Shown piece by piece: positions 9,432 to 18,142 of a stretch of DNA of 64,000 bases. The notes under the pieces are model-generated. The model was not told the origin of the DNA. It searched no databases and saw nothing but the letters and a program-made list of their open reading frames with translations. This stretch comes from Roseiconus lacunae. Its GTDB lineage: Bacteria; Planctomycetota; Planctomycetia; Pirellulales; Pirellulaceae. Each line of letters opens with the position of its first letter. The first letter of the stretch is position 1. Made by a program: the position numbers and the translations under genes. Where the stretch lies: positions 1,550,001 to 1,614,000 of the forward strand of contig NZ_VSZO01000001.1 of NCBI RefSeq assembly GCF_008312935.1. The letters run 5' to 3'.

Positions 9432-12422
9432 CTAGTCGAGGTACACAAAGGCATTCATATTGAACAGGACGCGCGCCACGTTTGCGTTCCCATGTATCGT
9501 TTGGAGCTGCTTTAAGATACGTGTTTCCTGTTTCGTGGGGACTCGGCCCAAAACGAGACGGCATGCGAAACGAATTTGCTGGTCGGCGTCTTCGTGGTGT
9601 GCGTCCATTCGTTTCGCGAATTGGTCTGCCGCGTACTCAACCAGTCGATCGTTCCAGTACGTCAACGCTTGTAACGCCGTCGTTGACTCGTCACGCATTG
9701 GAATGCTGATCGAAGGGTCGGCACAGTCCAGCGTCGTCATCATCGGTTGAGGTTGTGATCGCACCACAAATCGATACACCGATCGTCGATGCGATGCTTT
9801 GTCGTTGAAATCGTGGAGATGGTATTGATAGTGCGGCGAGTGTTCAGGTTTCTCAATTCGAAAATCTTGAAAGCTTGGCCCACCCAGGGAGTGATCGAGA
9901 ATTCCGGCGATCGAATACAGCGAGTCCCGGTACTCTTCGGCTGTCAACCGACGTCGGTTGGCCCGCCAGCAATAGGCGTTCTCGGCATCCCGTTTGGCCA
10001 TTGCCGGATCAATTCTTGATGATCTTTGATAAGCATCGCTAGTCAGCAGCAATCGCAAGATTGACTTGATCGAGTGTTTCGGATCATCCCGAATCTGAAC
10101 TGCCAAAAAATCAAGTAATTCTGGATGAGTCGGCGTTGTCCCGCTTCTGCCGAAGTCATTCGCAGTCGAAACCAGCGGTGATCCGAACGTCCAGCCCCAG
10201 AGGCGATTGACAATCGATCTCCAGAGCAATGGGTTTTGTTCGGAGGTCAGGTAGAACGCTAGGCGTGCCCGCGCGTCGCCTTCGTTCCAGGAGTCCTTTT
10301 CAAAGAACACCGTTTCGGCACCCTGCCAAAGTCGCGGTGCACCCGGGGTCATCAAAGCATCGGGGCTGCGGAGATCACCACGCAATAGCAAGTGAATCGG
10401 TCTCGGTTTGCCCTCGGTGGCGACAAACTTTCCGCCTCCAGGAAAAGAAGTCGTCGCGGCATAAACCTTTTGCCCCACCGGGATCTTCTTCAATTGGATT
10501 TCGTGTTCCTGGATCTGTTCCTTAACACGATTGATCGATTGCTGCATCTTTGACGAGCGAAACTGCTTCGTGATCTCATTCCGTTGATCACGCAATTGGT
10601 GCAATTCTTCTAGCGCGAATTCATCATTTAGTTCTTTGTAAAAGACGCCGTCAATGACATTCTGTTTCGCCCATCGCACAGGTGCTTCGATGCTATCTTT
10701 CGCAGATACCGTGGCCGTTGACGCGATGTTCTCACCCATTGATGCTTCGATGGCTTCGACTTCCGCCAATGCAAAGTGATAATCGTTGCGACGCTCGCGA
10801 AGCTGAGTCGCGGTGATTCGAATACTGCTTACTATCCTGGAATCGCCGCTGATGACGATGGTTCGTGTTCCTGGATTTGATTGATCGCGTTCCGTCGCAT
10901 CTTGCCAAAGGCGAATATCCTCACTGAAGTCAGCATCGCTGGAAACTTCTACGCGATAGCGAACCGGGAATCCAAAGCCTGCTCCGATATCGTTGTATCG
11001 ATCGAAAGCAGGGATCAATCGAACTTCGCTGAGCATCGCGGGATTGGCGAGGGTGACCTGCAGCCATTTTTCATTTCTAGCGTCTGGGCTAATTTGACTA
11101 TGAAAACCGTATTGCGGCGGCGGTTCGGTCTGAGGGGGGGATTGTATGAAAACTTCTTCGATACGGTGATCGATGTCGGTTGTCGCTGACGCAATTTGCT
11201 GGTCAAGCTTTGTTCGCAGTGTGTCTTGTGTTTTTCGAAGCGTATTCAGTTTTGCTTCAAGTCGATCTTTCTCTGATTTTTCTTCGCCAGAGAGTCCTGC
11301 ATAAACCCGATCGGCGCGATCGACTGCGGCAAACACCGCATGCAATCGATAGTAATCTTGCATAGCGATCGGATCGAACTTGTGATGATGACACTGGGCG
11401 CATTGGATCGTTGTGCTCTGGAAAACGTTGAATACGGCGGCGATCATTTCATCTCGATCAAGATGTTTGGCGATCCGACCATCAAGTTTCTCTTCGCCGA
11501 CTTCCCAGTGTCCGATGAAATCCCAGGGGCCCGCGGCGAGAAAACCGAGTCCCAAAATCCCGTCTTCTGTCCCCGCATAGAGCACGTCACCGGCGACTTG
11601 TTCTTTGACGAACTGATCGTATGGTTTGTCGTCATTGAAGCTATTGATCACAAAGTCGCGGTAGGGCCAAGCGTTGGGACGCGGCTTGTCCTTATCAAAT
11701 CCATGTGTTTCGGCATAGCGAACGAGATCGAGCCAATGTTGCGCCCACTTTTCACCAAAGTGATCGGATTGCAGCAGACGCTCGACGGTCGCCGACCACG
11801 TCGCTTCCGGATCTTTTTCCCAGTTTTTTAGGAACTCCTCCATCGCTTTCGTTGTGGGAGGCAATCCGGTGAGGTCATAGGTGATGCGTCGCAGCAAGAC
11901 ACTTGGTGCTGCCTGTTCGACCGCTTGAAGCCCTTGTGCGCCGAGCGATCGGGTGATAAATGCATCCACCGGGTTGACGCTCGGATCGACCGTTCGTTCG
12001 GAAGCCAGCAGCGGCTTCAGTGACCACCAATCCCGATCATCGATGATTCGAGGCTCGATGCGATGTCCTTCAGGCCAAGGAGCATTCTGGGTGATCCACC
12101 GGCGGATGATCTTCAGTTCATCGCGATCGAGTGGCTCGGCATCCTTGGGCATTTCGGCATGGCCAGCGATCGGTGTAATCAGTTCAAGCAAGTAGCTGTC
12201 GCTGGGGGTATCAACATCGATGTATCCGGACTGGCGAAGATCGTCGGAATTCGAAAAAGATAACTCTCCCTCACGAAGCCCGTCGTTATGACAATCTAAG
12301 CAGCGACGTTGAAGGATCGGAGCGACTTGATCGACAAACAGATCTTCGGCCAGTCCCGTCGATCCGCCGCAGGCGATCACAAAGGCAAGAATAATTCCTC
12401 GTCCAATTTGCCGAATTATCAT
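9432..12422 (-). CDS. PSD1-type cytochrome protein (cytochrome c, DUF1549, DUF1553)
   Basis: A 996-residue secreted protein. The open frame begins at 12479, but the ATG at 12422 comes 5 bases after the previous stop and gives a signal peptide (IGRGIILAFVIACGG), so I start there. In order: a planctomycete cytochrome c domain with heme motif CLDCH (residues 41-45); DUF1549 with AQHWLDLVRYAETHGFDKD and a second CxxCH, CAQCHHHKFDP; a discoidin-like beta domain in the middle (NEKWLQVTLANPAMLSEVRL); and DUF1553 at the C-terminus (NRLWGWTFGSPLV, then the RANRRRLTAEEYRDSL stretch). These proteins are thought to act in extracytoplasmic electron transfer tied to polysaccharide or other substrate oxidation, though this is not proven. 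It lies between a phosphodiesterase gene and a DUF1501 gene. Confidence 0.93.
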   Translation of the reverse strand: MIIRQIGRGIILAFVIACGGSTGLAEDLFVDQVAPILQRRCLDCHNDGLREGELSFSNSDDLRQSGYIDVDTPSDSYLLELITPIAGHAEMPKDAEPLDRDELKIIRRWITQNAPWPEGHRIEPRIIDDRDWWSLKPLLASERTVDPSVNPVDAFITRSLGAQGLQAVEQAAPSVLLRRITYDLTGLPPTTKAMEEFLKNWEKDPEATWSATVERLLQSDHFGEKWAQHWLDLVRYAETHGFDKDKPRPNAWPYRDFVINSFNDDKPYDQFVKEQVAGDVLYAGTEDGILGLGFLAAGPWDFIGHWEVGEEKLDGRIAKHLDRDEMIAAVFNVFQSTTIQCAQCHHHKFDPIAMQDYYRLHAVFAAVDRADRVYAGLSGEEKSEKDRLEAKLNTLRKTQDTLRTKLDQQIASATTDIDHRIEEVFIQSPPQTEPPPQYGFHSQISPDARNEKWLQVTLANPAMLSEVRLIPAFDRYNDIGAGFGFPVRYRVEVSSDADFSEDIRLWQDATERDQSNPGTRTIVISGDSRIVSSIRITATQLRERRNDYHFALAEVEAIEASMGENIASTATVSAKDSIEAPVRWAKQNVIDGVFYKELNDEFALEELHQLRDQRNEITKQFRSSKMQQSINRVKEQIQEHEIQLKKIPVGQKVYAATTSFPGGGKFVATEGKPRPIHLLLRGDLRSPDALMTPGAPRLWQGAETVFFEKDSWNEGDARARLAFYLTSEQNPLLWRSIVNRLWGWTFGSPLVSTANDFGRSGTTPTHPELLDFLAVQIRDDPKHSIKSILRLLLTSDAYQRSSRIDPAMAKRDAENAYCWRANRRRLTAEEYRDSLYSIAGILDHSLGGPSFQDFRIEKPEHSPHYQYHLHDFNDKASHRRSVYRFVVRSQPQPMMTTLDCADPSISIPMRDESTTALQALTYWNDRLVEYAADQFAKRMDAHHEDADQQIRFACRLVLGRVPTKQETRILKQLQTIHGNANVARVLFNMNAFVYLD

Positions 12423-12427
12423 TTCTA

Positions 12428-13366
12428 TCACTGCTGGTGGTGGTGGATCAGTCCGACCGGAGATCCATCCAGTTTCCATTGTGGATCGATCTTTACACCG
12501 AGATGCGATAGTGCTGTTGGAGCAACATCGACAACATAGGTTGCCTTGTCGAGCGATCCTTTCTGTGCCGACTCCCCACTAACCACTAAGAACGTGGTGT
12601 TGATTTCCGGTACACGATGCCCTGATCCATGACCAAGTCCGCGGCCGCCGTGGTCGGTAGAGATGATGACCAACCAATTCTCGTCGGTAAACTGTTCACG
12701 TGATTTCAAGGTTGCGATCAAGCGACGAATCTGTGAATCAACTTTCTCGATTGCTGCAACGTATGGAATAACCGAAGGATGAAATCCGTACCGATGCCCT
12801 GTTTCATCGATCGCTCCAAAATAGACGACCACTGCATGTGGATTTTGATGCTGTAGTAACTCGCAAGCATCGTTGGCAATGACTTCATCTTGTTCGGCAT
12901 AACCATCGGCACCTTCCGCGGAGTAGACCTTTCGGATATCCGCACCGGAAACGATATACTGATCGATCGGCTTCCAATCGACGAATGATGCGGTCATTGC
13001 GTCAGGGAATTTTTCTTTCAATCTCACGAAAAAGTGAGGGTAGTCCTTGTAGTTGCGATTTTCGAAGCTGTTGTCATGAACGCCATGCTTATCTGCCCAG
13101 ACTCCGGTTAAGAAGCTAGACCAGCCCGGCCCGCTGACAGTGTCGTTATCCTGATAGCGATCACCGAGTATCTTGGTCGTCTCGGCAAAAATTCCGTTTT
13201 CGATCAGTGCATCGATTGCGGGTGTCTTTGCCGCTTTCAGTGCATCTGCTCGCACGCCGTCAACTCCAATCACCAATACTCGCGATTTCGGTGCATCCTG
13301 GGCAATCGACGGCGTGCCGACGAAAACGAAAAGAGCGAGCGCAGAAAGAACCGTACGTGTGGTCAC
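12428..13366 (-). CDS. Secreted alkaline-phosphatase-superfamily phosphodiesterase (NPP type)
   Basis: About 312 residues from the GTG at 13366, chosen because the codon is preceded by AGGA at good spacing and followed at once by a signal peptide (TVLSALALFVFVGTPSIAQ). The longer frame to 13447 adds an unlikely leader. The first metal site is in VIGVDGVRAD (Asp36). The nucleophile lies in the NDTVSGPGWSS stretch (Thr76 or Ser78), and the second metal site is STDHGG. IDETGHRYGFH supplies further ligands. The family hydrolyses phosphodiester or phosphomonoester bonds outside the cytoplasm; substrate unknown. It is the first gene of an operon, with the PSD1 start only 5 bases past its stop. Confidence 0.88.
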   Translation of the reverse strand: MTTRTVLSALALFVFVGTPSIAQDAPKSRVLVIGVDGVRADALKAAKTPAIDALIENGIFAETTKILGDRYQDNDTVSGPGWSSFLTGVWADKHGVHDNSFENRNYKDYPHFFVRLKEKFPDAMTASFVDWKPIDQYIVSGADIRKVYSAEGADGYAEQDEVIANDACELLQHQNPHAVVVYFGAIDETGHRYGFHPSVIPYVAAIEKVDSQIRRLIATLKSREQFTDENWLVIISTDHGGRGLGHGSGHRVPEINTTFLVVSGESAQKGSLDKATYVVDVAPTALSHLGVKIDPQWKLDGSPVGLIHHHQQ

Positions 13367-13453
13367 AGTTGATCCTGGTTGCGGGAGGGATTGTGGCGGG
13401 GCTTCGTTGCTGGATGATTTACGCTGGAGCAGCGTCTGCCGACTCAAGGCCCA

Positions 13454-13468
13454 ACGCTGGCGAGTTCG
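13454..13468. repeat. Copy of the REP-like core
   Basis: ACGCTGGCGAGTTCG matches the right arm of the inverted repeat at 6950-6964 in 14 of 15 bases. A shorter copy (ACGCTGGCGGG) lies at 40443-40453. All three are between genes. Confidence 0.4.
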
Positions 13469-13595
13469 TGATCATGGTCTAAATCAACGAGCGGTGATTA
13501 ATCGTCGTCTATTTTAACCGATCTGACGGGACGGGCGTAAATGACAACCTATGTTTCCACCATAGTCCGCGCGCCATCAACGACTGGAATCCGTC

Positions 13596-13970
13596 ATGAC
13601 CTATTTAGAAGAACTACGAGAGATCGTGCTTGCCGATCGCAAGATCTCAGCCAACGAAGTCACGTTGATCGAAAAGTTCTTGGTCGCGAATAAGAAACTG
13701 GATCTCACCGACATCAAGTTTCTGGTCGAGCTCATGAAAGCGGCCGACGAAATCTGTCCCGAATTCGACGAGATTCTTTTTCCCTGCGTTCGCAGCGTGA
13801 TTTTAGAAGACGGCGAGATTTCTCGAGAAGAGAGCGTGCTGTTGATGGAAATGCTATGCAGTGGTGACTCAATCCGGCAAAGCGAACGAAATCTAATTGA
13901 CGGCCTATTTCAGCAAACGAGAGCCGTCGCACCTGAGTTTAGTCGACTTTACGAAGCTGTCTTCGGCTGA
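13596..13970 (+). CDS. Small acidic TerB-like protein
   Basis: A 124-residue all-helical cytoplasmic protein. It has two similar segments with an acidic turn followed by a helix: LADRKISANEVTLIEKFL near the start and LEDGEISREESVLLMEML near residue 75. This layout resembles TerB-like (tellurite resistance/metal-linked) domains, where the acidic turn can bind metal. There are no neighbouring ter genes, so no tellurite role should be assumed. The start ATG has GGA seven bases upstream. It is isolated, with about 150 bases of non-coding DNA after it. Confidence 0.65.
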   Translation: MTYLEELREIVLADRKISANEVTLIEKFLVANKKLDLTDIKFLVELMKAADEICPEFDEILFPCVRSVILEDGEISREESVLLMEMLCSGDSIRQSERNLIDGLFQQTRAVAPEFSRLYEAVFG

Positions 13971-14118
13971 TCGTCATTCCGGCGGCGTTGGTTAATCGAC
14001 AACGTCAGATGCTAGTGCGTGCGGCACTACCTTCACACGAGAAGATGCAGCAGGATAGCGCGTCTCCAATCAGCACCATGCGGCTGCTCTTCGTTTCGAA
14101 CGTTGAGGCAATACTCGG

Positions 14119-15213
14119 CTAGCTCCCGTCCATGCGGACCGCCACACGAATGGGCTTTTCGTCGATCGCGTAGGCAAACGCGTCTTCGATTTGATTGAGC
14201 GAGAACGGCGATGAAATCAACTCGTGGAACGGATAGCGTTGGCGGGTGCGTTCGAGGAAGTTGACGGCGTCCTCAAGGTCCTCCGTGATATAGTTGTGAA
14301 GGCCACGGATCGTCAGCATTCGACGTAAGATCGTTTCCGGCGAGATCTTTAACGGTTCACTCGGAAATGTCGATCCCGCTAGAATCGCAACTCCTCCGAT
14401 TCGAATGGACTGCAAGCAGTTCTCGACCGCTGGCAGGAACCCGGCAAAGTCAAATGCGATATCAACACCACGTCCTTCGGTACGTTCACGGATCGCAGCT
14501 GGGATGTCAGTGCTTGGTTCGGGAACGAGCGTATCGGTGGCGCCGAATCGGCCCACAATCTGCAAACGATTCGAGTCACGGTCGACAACGATGATTTTTC
14601 GAGCACCACGATCGGCTAATTGAGCTGCCGCGGTGATTCCCAGCATTCCCGCACCGATCACCATTGCCGTCGCGTCTTCGATCGGATGTGTTTGAAGCGT
14701 CAATCGCATCGCCGCAGACACCGTCGCCGTCGCGCAGTTAGCCGGGCAAGCGATCGTATCATCGAGTGAATCGGGGATCGGCATGATCGGGGTTCCCGGG
14801 ACCAACACGCAAGTCTCGCTCAAGCCACCGGTGGAGTGTTGACGCAGGGTTTCATGCCCGTATTTAAACAGAGATTCACATTTCTGACTGATTCCATGAC
14901 GGCAGTAGAAACAGGTTCCACATCCAACGGCCATCGCCCATGTGACGCGTTGGCCGGCAACTAGTTTGCGACCACGAATGTCTTGAGGCGGATCGCTACC
15001 GCCCCACCGATCGATGGTGCCGACAATTTCATGCCCTAGAACACATCGGGGCGGCGCGCTTCGACGTCCGGTAAACGTGTGAAGATCGCTCCCACAAATG
15101 GTGCAACAAGTGACGTGGATCTGAACTTCCCCGTCGGCCAGTGGGGCGTCGGGGAGTTGAGTGGTTGAGAGCGTTCTGGACGCCGCATCGAAGAGGATGG
15201 CTGTTCGATTCAT
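14119..15213 (-). CDS. Zinc-dependent alcohol dehydrogenase, phosphonate-catabolism associated
   Basis: A 364-residue medium-chain dehydrogenase. Catalytic zinc ligands are Cys40 (TICGSDLH) and His61-Glu62 (LGHE). The structural zinc is held by Cys98, Cys101, Cys104 and Cys112 (VGCGTCFYCRHGISQKC). The Rossmann motif is VIGAGMLGITAA, followed by VVDRDSNR. It fits the clade of alcohol dehydrogenases repeatedly found with phosphonate genes (the TIGR03366 type). The context agrees: it is divergent from a transporter, FAD oxidoreductase and phosphonatase-like hydrolase. A plausible job is oxidation of a hydroxyl or reduction of an aldehyde intermediate of a phosphonate, but the substrate is unknown. 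Confidence 0.85.
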   Translation of the reverse strand: MNRTAILFDAASRTLSTTQLPDAPLADGEVQIHVTCCTICGSDLHTFTGRRSAPPRCVLGHEIVGTIDRWGGSDPPQDIRGRKLVAGQRVTWAMAVGCGTCFYCRHGISQKCESLFKYGHETLRQHSTGGLSETCVLVPGTPIMPIPDSLDDTIACPANCATATVSAAMRLTLQTHPIEDATAMVIGAGMLGITAAAQLADRGARKIIVVDRDSNRLQIVGRFGATDTLVPEPSTDIPAAIRERTEGRGVDIAFDFAGFLPAVENCLQSIRIGGVAILAGSTFPSEPLKISPETILRRMLTIRGLHNYITEDLEDAVNFLERTRQRYPFHELISSPFSLNQIEDAFAYAIDEKPIRVAVRMDGS

Positions 15214-15621
15214 GGCAGCACCTTGTCGTGCTTAAAGTTCGCGCATTGCACATCAAATCGTGAAGCAATATTAACAGTCGACGAGTTGCCAGCAACTTTT
15301 GGATGGGTGGCATCAGCGGTCCCCGTTGACAACTGTGGTGCTGTTAAATCATAGCTATTGCGGCGGGCGATCATCGGATCCTTCGAACATGTTTGGTATG
15401 TGTGGTTGGTATGAAAACCGATCCGAAGCCGTCAGCCCAGCGCGCTAGCATCGGGCCTGCGTCGCTGAACCCGACAAAAAGCAGGGGCGCCGCGGCGTCG
15501 TCGGCATGCAAGTCGGCACACACATCGGTTTGCAGATAGGTTCGCTGTGGCGAAATGAGATCACCGCGGCAGATGACTCATGATCTGAGTTGGCACGATT
15601 CTATTGACGCAGGGATTACCC
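15214..15621. other. Divergent intergenic region of the phosphonate locus
   Basis: A 408-base stretch with no credible gene, between the alcohol dehydrogenase (-) and transporter (+) genes. It should hold promoters for both. A TTGACA hexamer is at 15326-15331 on the + strand, but the -10 options behind it are poor. I see no riboswitch or clear operator. Confidence 0.5.
15268..15273 (-). promoter_or_regulatory. Candidate -10 element for the alcohol dehydrogenase gene
   Basis: On the - strand TAATAT lies about 55 bases ahead of the start codon, with TTGCTG 16 bases upstream as a weak -35. Four and three of six consensus bases match, so this is only a candidate. Confidence 0.25.
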
Positions 15622-16944
15622 GTGAAGGATTCATCTTCGAGTTCGCTTTCGAATTGGCTCAGTGGTGCGCCGAAATCTGTTTTCAGTGCGTACTGCATCA
15701 CGGCAGCCTTCGGAACGTATTTCTGCATGTATGCGTTTCGAAAGCCATTCACTGCGGCAACTTACGAAGACGCCGTTTGGTTGGGCATCGGTTTGAAAAC
15801 CATTTTGGTTGCCTCGCAAACGGCTGGCTATACGCTTTCAAAGTTCATTGGCATTAAGGTTGTCTCTGAAATGCCGGCTCGCTACCGCGCTGTTTCAATC
15901 GTTGCGATGATCGCGATCGCGGAGTTTGCTTTGTTGCTTTTCGGTCTTACACCGGCCCCTTGGAACGCGATTTGGCTGTTCGTTAATGGCCTGCCCTTGG
16001 GGATGGTGTTCGGTTTGGTGTTAGGCTTTTTGGAAGGCAGGCGGGTCACTGAGGCCTTGTCCGCAGGACTTTGCGCAAGTTTCATCATTTCTTCAGGCTT
16101 CGTGAAATCGGTCGGTCGGTCGTTGATCCTGGACTACAGCGTCGATCCCTACTGGATGCCGTTTCTGACGGGATTGATCTTTGTCATCCCTCTATTGATG
16201 TTTGTTTGGATGCTGTCACAAGTCCCACCGCCATCGGCAGAGGACGAAGCACTGCGCAGCAAACGAGTTCCGATGCTGCGATCTGACCGTCGGCAGTTCA
16301 TGCGCCGCCACGCTTTCGGTCTCATTGGACTGCTTACGATGTACACGTTACTGACGCTGATCCGCAGTGTCCGCGACGACTTTGCGGTTGAAATTTGGCG
16401 TGACATGGGCGTCACCGACGAGCCCGATGTTTTTGCCCGATCGGAATTCTGGGTGATGATCGGCGTGATCTTGATCAATGCTCTGGCGGTCACAATCAAA
16501 AATAACCGCGTCGCTTTTCTTTCATCGATCGGCCTGATCGGTAGTGGTTTCGTGGTCGTCATCGGGGCGGTGATCGGCCAACGCGCCGGTTCGCTTTCGC
16601 CGATGACGTTCATGGTGATCTTGGGGCTGGGGATGTACATTCCCTACGTCGCGTATCACACCACCGTCTTTGAACGGATGTTTGCTGCGTTTCGTGAAGT
16701 GGGCACTATCGGTTACTTGATGTATCTTGCCGATGCGATCGGCTACCTTGGCTACGTGGCGGTCATGGTGTTTCGGAATTCATCATCGGATCAATTCGAA
16801 TATTTGAAGTTGCTGAACTGGTTATCAATCTCGGTCGCGTTGTGTTCAACGGTGATTACCGGTGCGCTCGCTATCTACTACTTTCGCGTCATACCAAAGC
16901 AAGAAAGCTTGCAGCGGGCGTCGGGACTTGTTGAAGGAACCTAG
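15622..16944 (+). CDS. DUF5690 family membrane transporter, candidate phosphonate importer
   Basis: About 440 residues with some twelve hydrophobic segments, of the major-facilitator-like DUF5690 family. I use the GTG at 15622 because AGGGA lies six bases upstream; a TTG at 15604 would add six residues. The first segment reads SAYCITAAFGTYFCMYAFRKPF. A central charged loop near residues 205-230 (SAEDEALRSKRVPMLRSDRR) separates two six-helix halves. DUF5690 has no settled function that I know of. It starts a run with the FAD oxidoreductase (10-base gap) and the phosphonatase-like gene, so import of an aminophosphonate or related compound is the simplest reading. That is inference from position only. 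Confidence 0.85.
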   Translation: MKDSSSSSLSNWLSGAPKSVFSAYCITAAFGTYFCMYAFRKPFTAATYEDAVWLGIGLKTILVASQTAGYTLSKFIGIKVVSEMPARYRAVSIVAMIAIAEFALLLFGLTPAPWNAIWLFVNGLPLGMVFGLVLGFLEGRRVTEALSAGLCASFIISSGFVKSVGRSLILDYSVDPYWMPFLTGLIFVIPLLMFVWMLSQVPPPSAEDEALRSKRVPMLRSDRRQFMRRHAFGLIGLLTMYTLLTLIRSVRDDFAVEIWRDMGVTDEPDVFARSEFWVMIGVILINALAVTIKNNRVAFLSSIGLIGSGFVVVIGAVIGQRAGSLSPMTFMVILGLGMYIPYVAYHTTVFERMFAAFREVGTIGYLMYLADAIGYLGYVAVMVFRNSSSDQFEYLKLLNWLSISVALCSTVITGALAIYYFRVIPKQESLQRASGLVEGT

Positions 16945-16954
16945 GTGTTGGGAC

Positions 16955-18142
16955 ATGAGTGTAAGTGCTGAGAAGGCAGACCTGCTGGTCGTCGGTGGTG
17001 GGGTACTGGGAGCGTTCCATGCCTACCACGCGTTACAAAAAGGCTTGCGTGTCCGTTTAGTCGAACGCAACGCGGCGCCTTGTGGGGCCACGGTACGAAA
17101 CTTTGGGCAAGTCGTTCCCTCGGGACTCGACTCGACGTGGCAAGCGTACGGCCGCGAAAGTTTGAGAATTTACGCATCGTTACAAAGTCAAGCCGATCTC
17201 TCGGTACGTCAACTCGGTTCGATCTACATCGCTTCGGATGACGAAGAACTCGGGTTGATCGAAGAACTGCACGCAATCAACCGCGACAACGACTACACGT
17301 CTGAATTGTGGACCGCCGACCGGTGCCGGCAACGGTACCCGCAACTTCGCTCCGATTATTGCCGCGGCGGATTGTTCTTTCCCGAAGAGGTCTCGGTGAA
17401 TCCTCGATTGATGATTCACCGACTGCATCAGTGGCTCGCCGAACAACCTGGATTTGAAGCGCACTTCAACACTGCGGTGATCGATTTAACGGTGGATGGC
17501 CTGGGCCGAGTGAACGCAGAAGCAAGCGACGGGCGAACCTTCCAGGCGGAGAAGGCGGTCCTGTGCAACGGTAGCGAATTTCGTTTGCTGTATCCCGAGA
17601 TGTTTTATGATAGCGACATCGAAACGGTGAAGCTGCAAATGTTGCGTTTGGGATCGCAAGCGGGGGTCGACATTCCAGGAAACGTGCTTACGGGATTGTC
17701 GATTCGCCGCTACGAAAGCTTTGCTCAATGTCCTTCTTGGAACGCCATCAAGGCCAAGGAGCCGGCCGATAGTTTTGCAAAACGTTGGGGTGTCCATGTG
17801 CTGTTCAAACAAGAAGTCGACGGCAGCGTCATCCTCGGCGACTCGCATGAATACGCTTCCGCCGAAGCGGTCGACGACCTTGGGTTTGATCTGCGAACGG
17901 ACATTAATGATTATTTTGTCCAAGAGGGACGCAAAATTTTCGACTTGCCGAATTGGCAAGTCGAATCCAGTTGGTTTGGAGTTTATTGCCAAACCGATCA
18001 ACCGGAAGGCATTTACAACCAGGTGATCGACGAACACATTCATGTCGTCACCGGTATCGGCGGTAAAGGGATGACCAGTAGCGCCGGATACGCTAAATCT
18101 TCGATGGAGAAAATCACCAATGATCAAGCTAGTTGTCTTTGA
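16955..18142 (+). CDS. FAD-dependent oxidoreductase of the aminophosphonate type (DAO family)
   Basis: A 395-residue D-amino-acid-oxidase-family enzyme. The frame is open from 16862, but the ATG at 16955 follows the transporter stop by 10 bases and leads straight into the FAD-binding motif (LLVVGGGVLGAFHAYHA, residues 10-26). A C-terminal GIGGKGMTSSAGYAKS stretch closes the FAD site. The sequence fits the TIGR03364 group, which is linked by synteny to phosphonatase-like proteins and is proposed to oxidise an aminophosphonate to its aldehyde. Its 3' end overlaps the phosphonatase-like gene by 23 bases, which suggests coupled translation. Oxygen or a quinone as electron acceptor cannot be told from the sequence. 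Confidence 0.88.
   Translation: MSVSAEKADLLVVGGGVLGAFHAYHALQKGLRVRLVERNAAPCGATVRNFGQVVPSGLDSTWQAYGRESLRIYASLQSQADLSVRQLGSIYIASDDEELGLIEELHAINRDNDYTSELWTADRCRQRYPQLRSDYCRGGLFFPEEVSVNPRLMIHRLHQWLAEQPGFEAHFNTAVIDLTVDGLGRVNAEASDGRTFQAEKAVLCNGSEFRLLYPEMFYDSDIETVKLQMLRLGSQAGVDIPGNVLTGLSIRRYESFAQCPSWNAIKAKEPADSFAKRWGVHVLFKQEVDGSVILGDSHEYASAEAVDDLGFDLRTDINDYFVQEGRKIFDLPNWQVESSWFGVYCQTDQPEGIYNQVIDEHIHVVTGIGGKGMTSSAGYAKSSMEKITNDQASCL

Noticed and set aside
13173-13517. 114-codon + strand frame opposite the phosphodiesterase start
   Set aside because: It is antisense to the signal peptide region of a well-supported gene and rich in unlikely residues.
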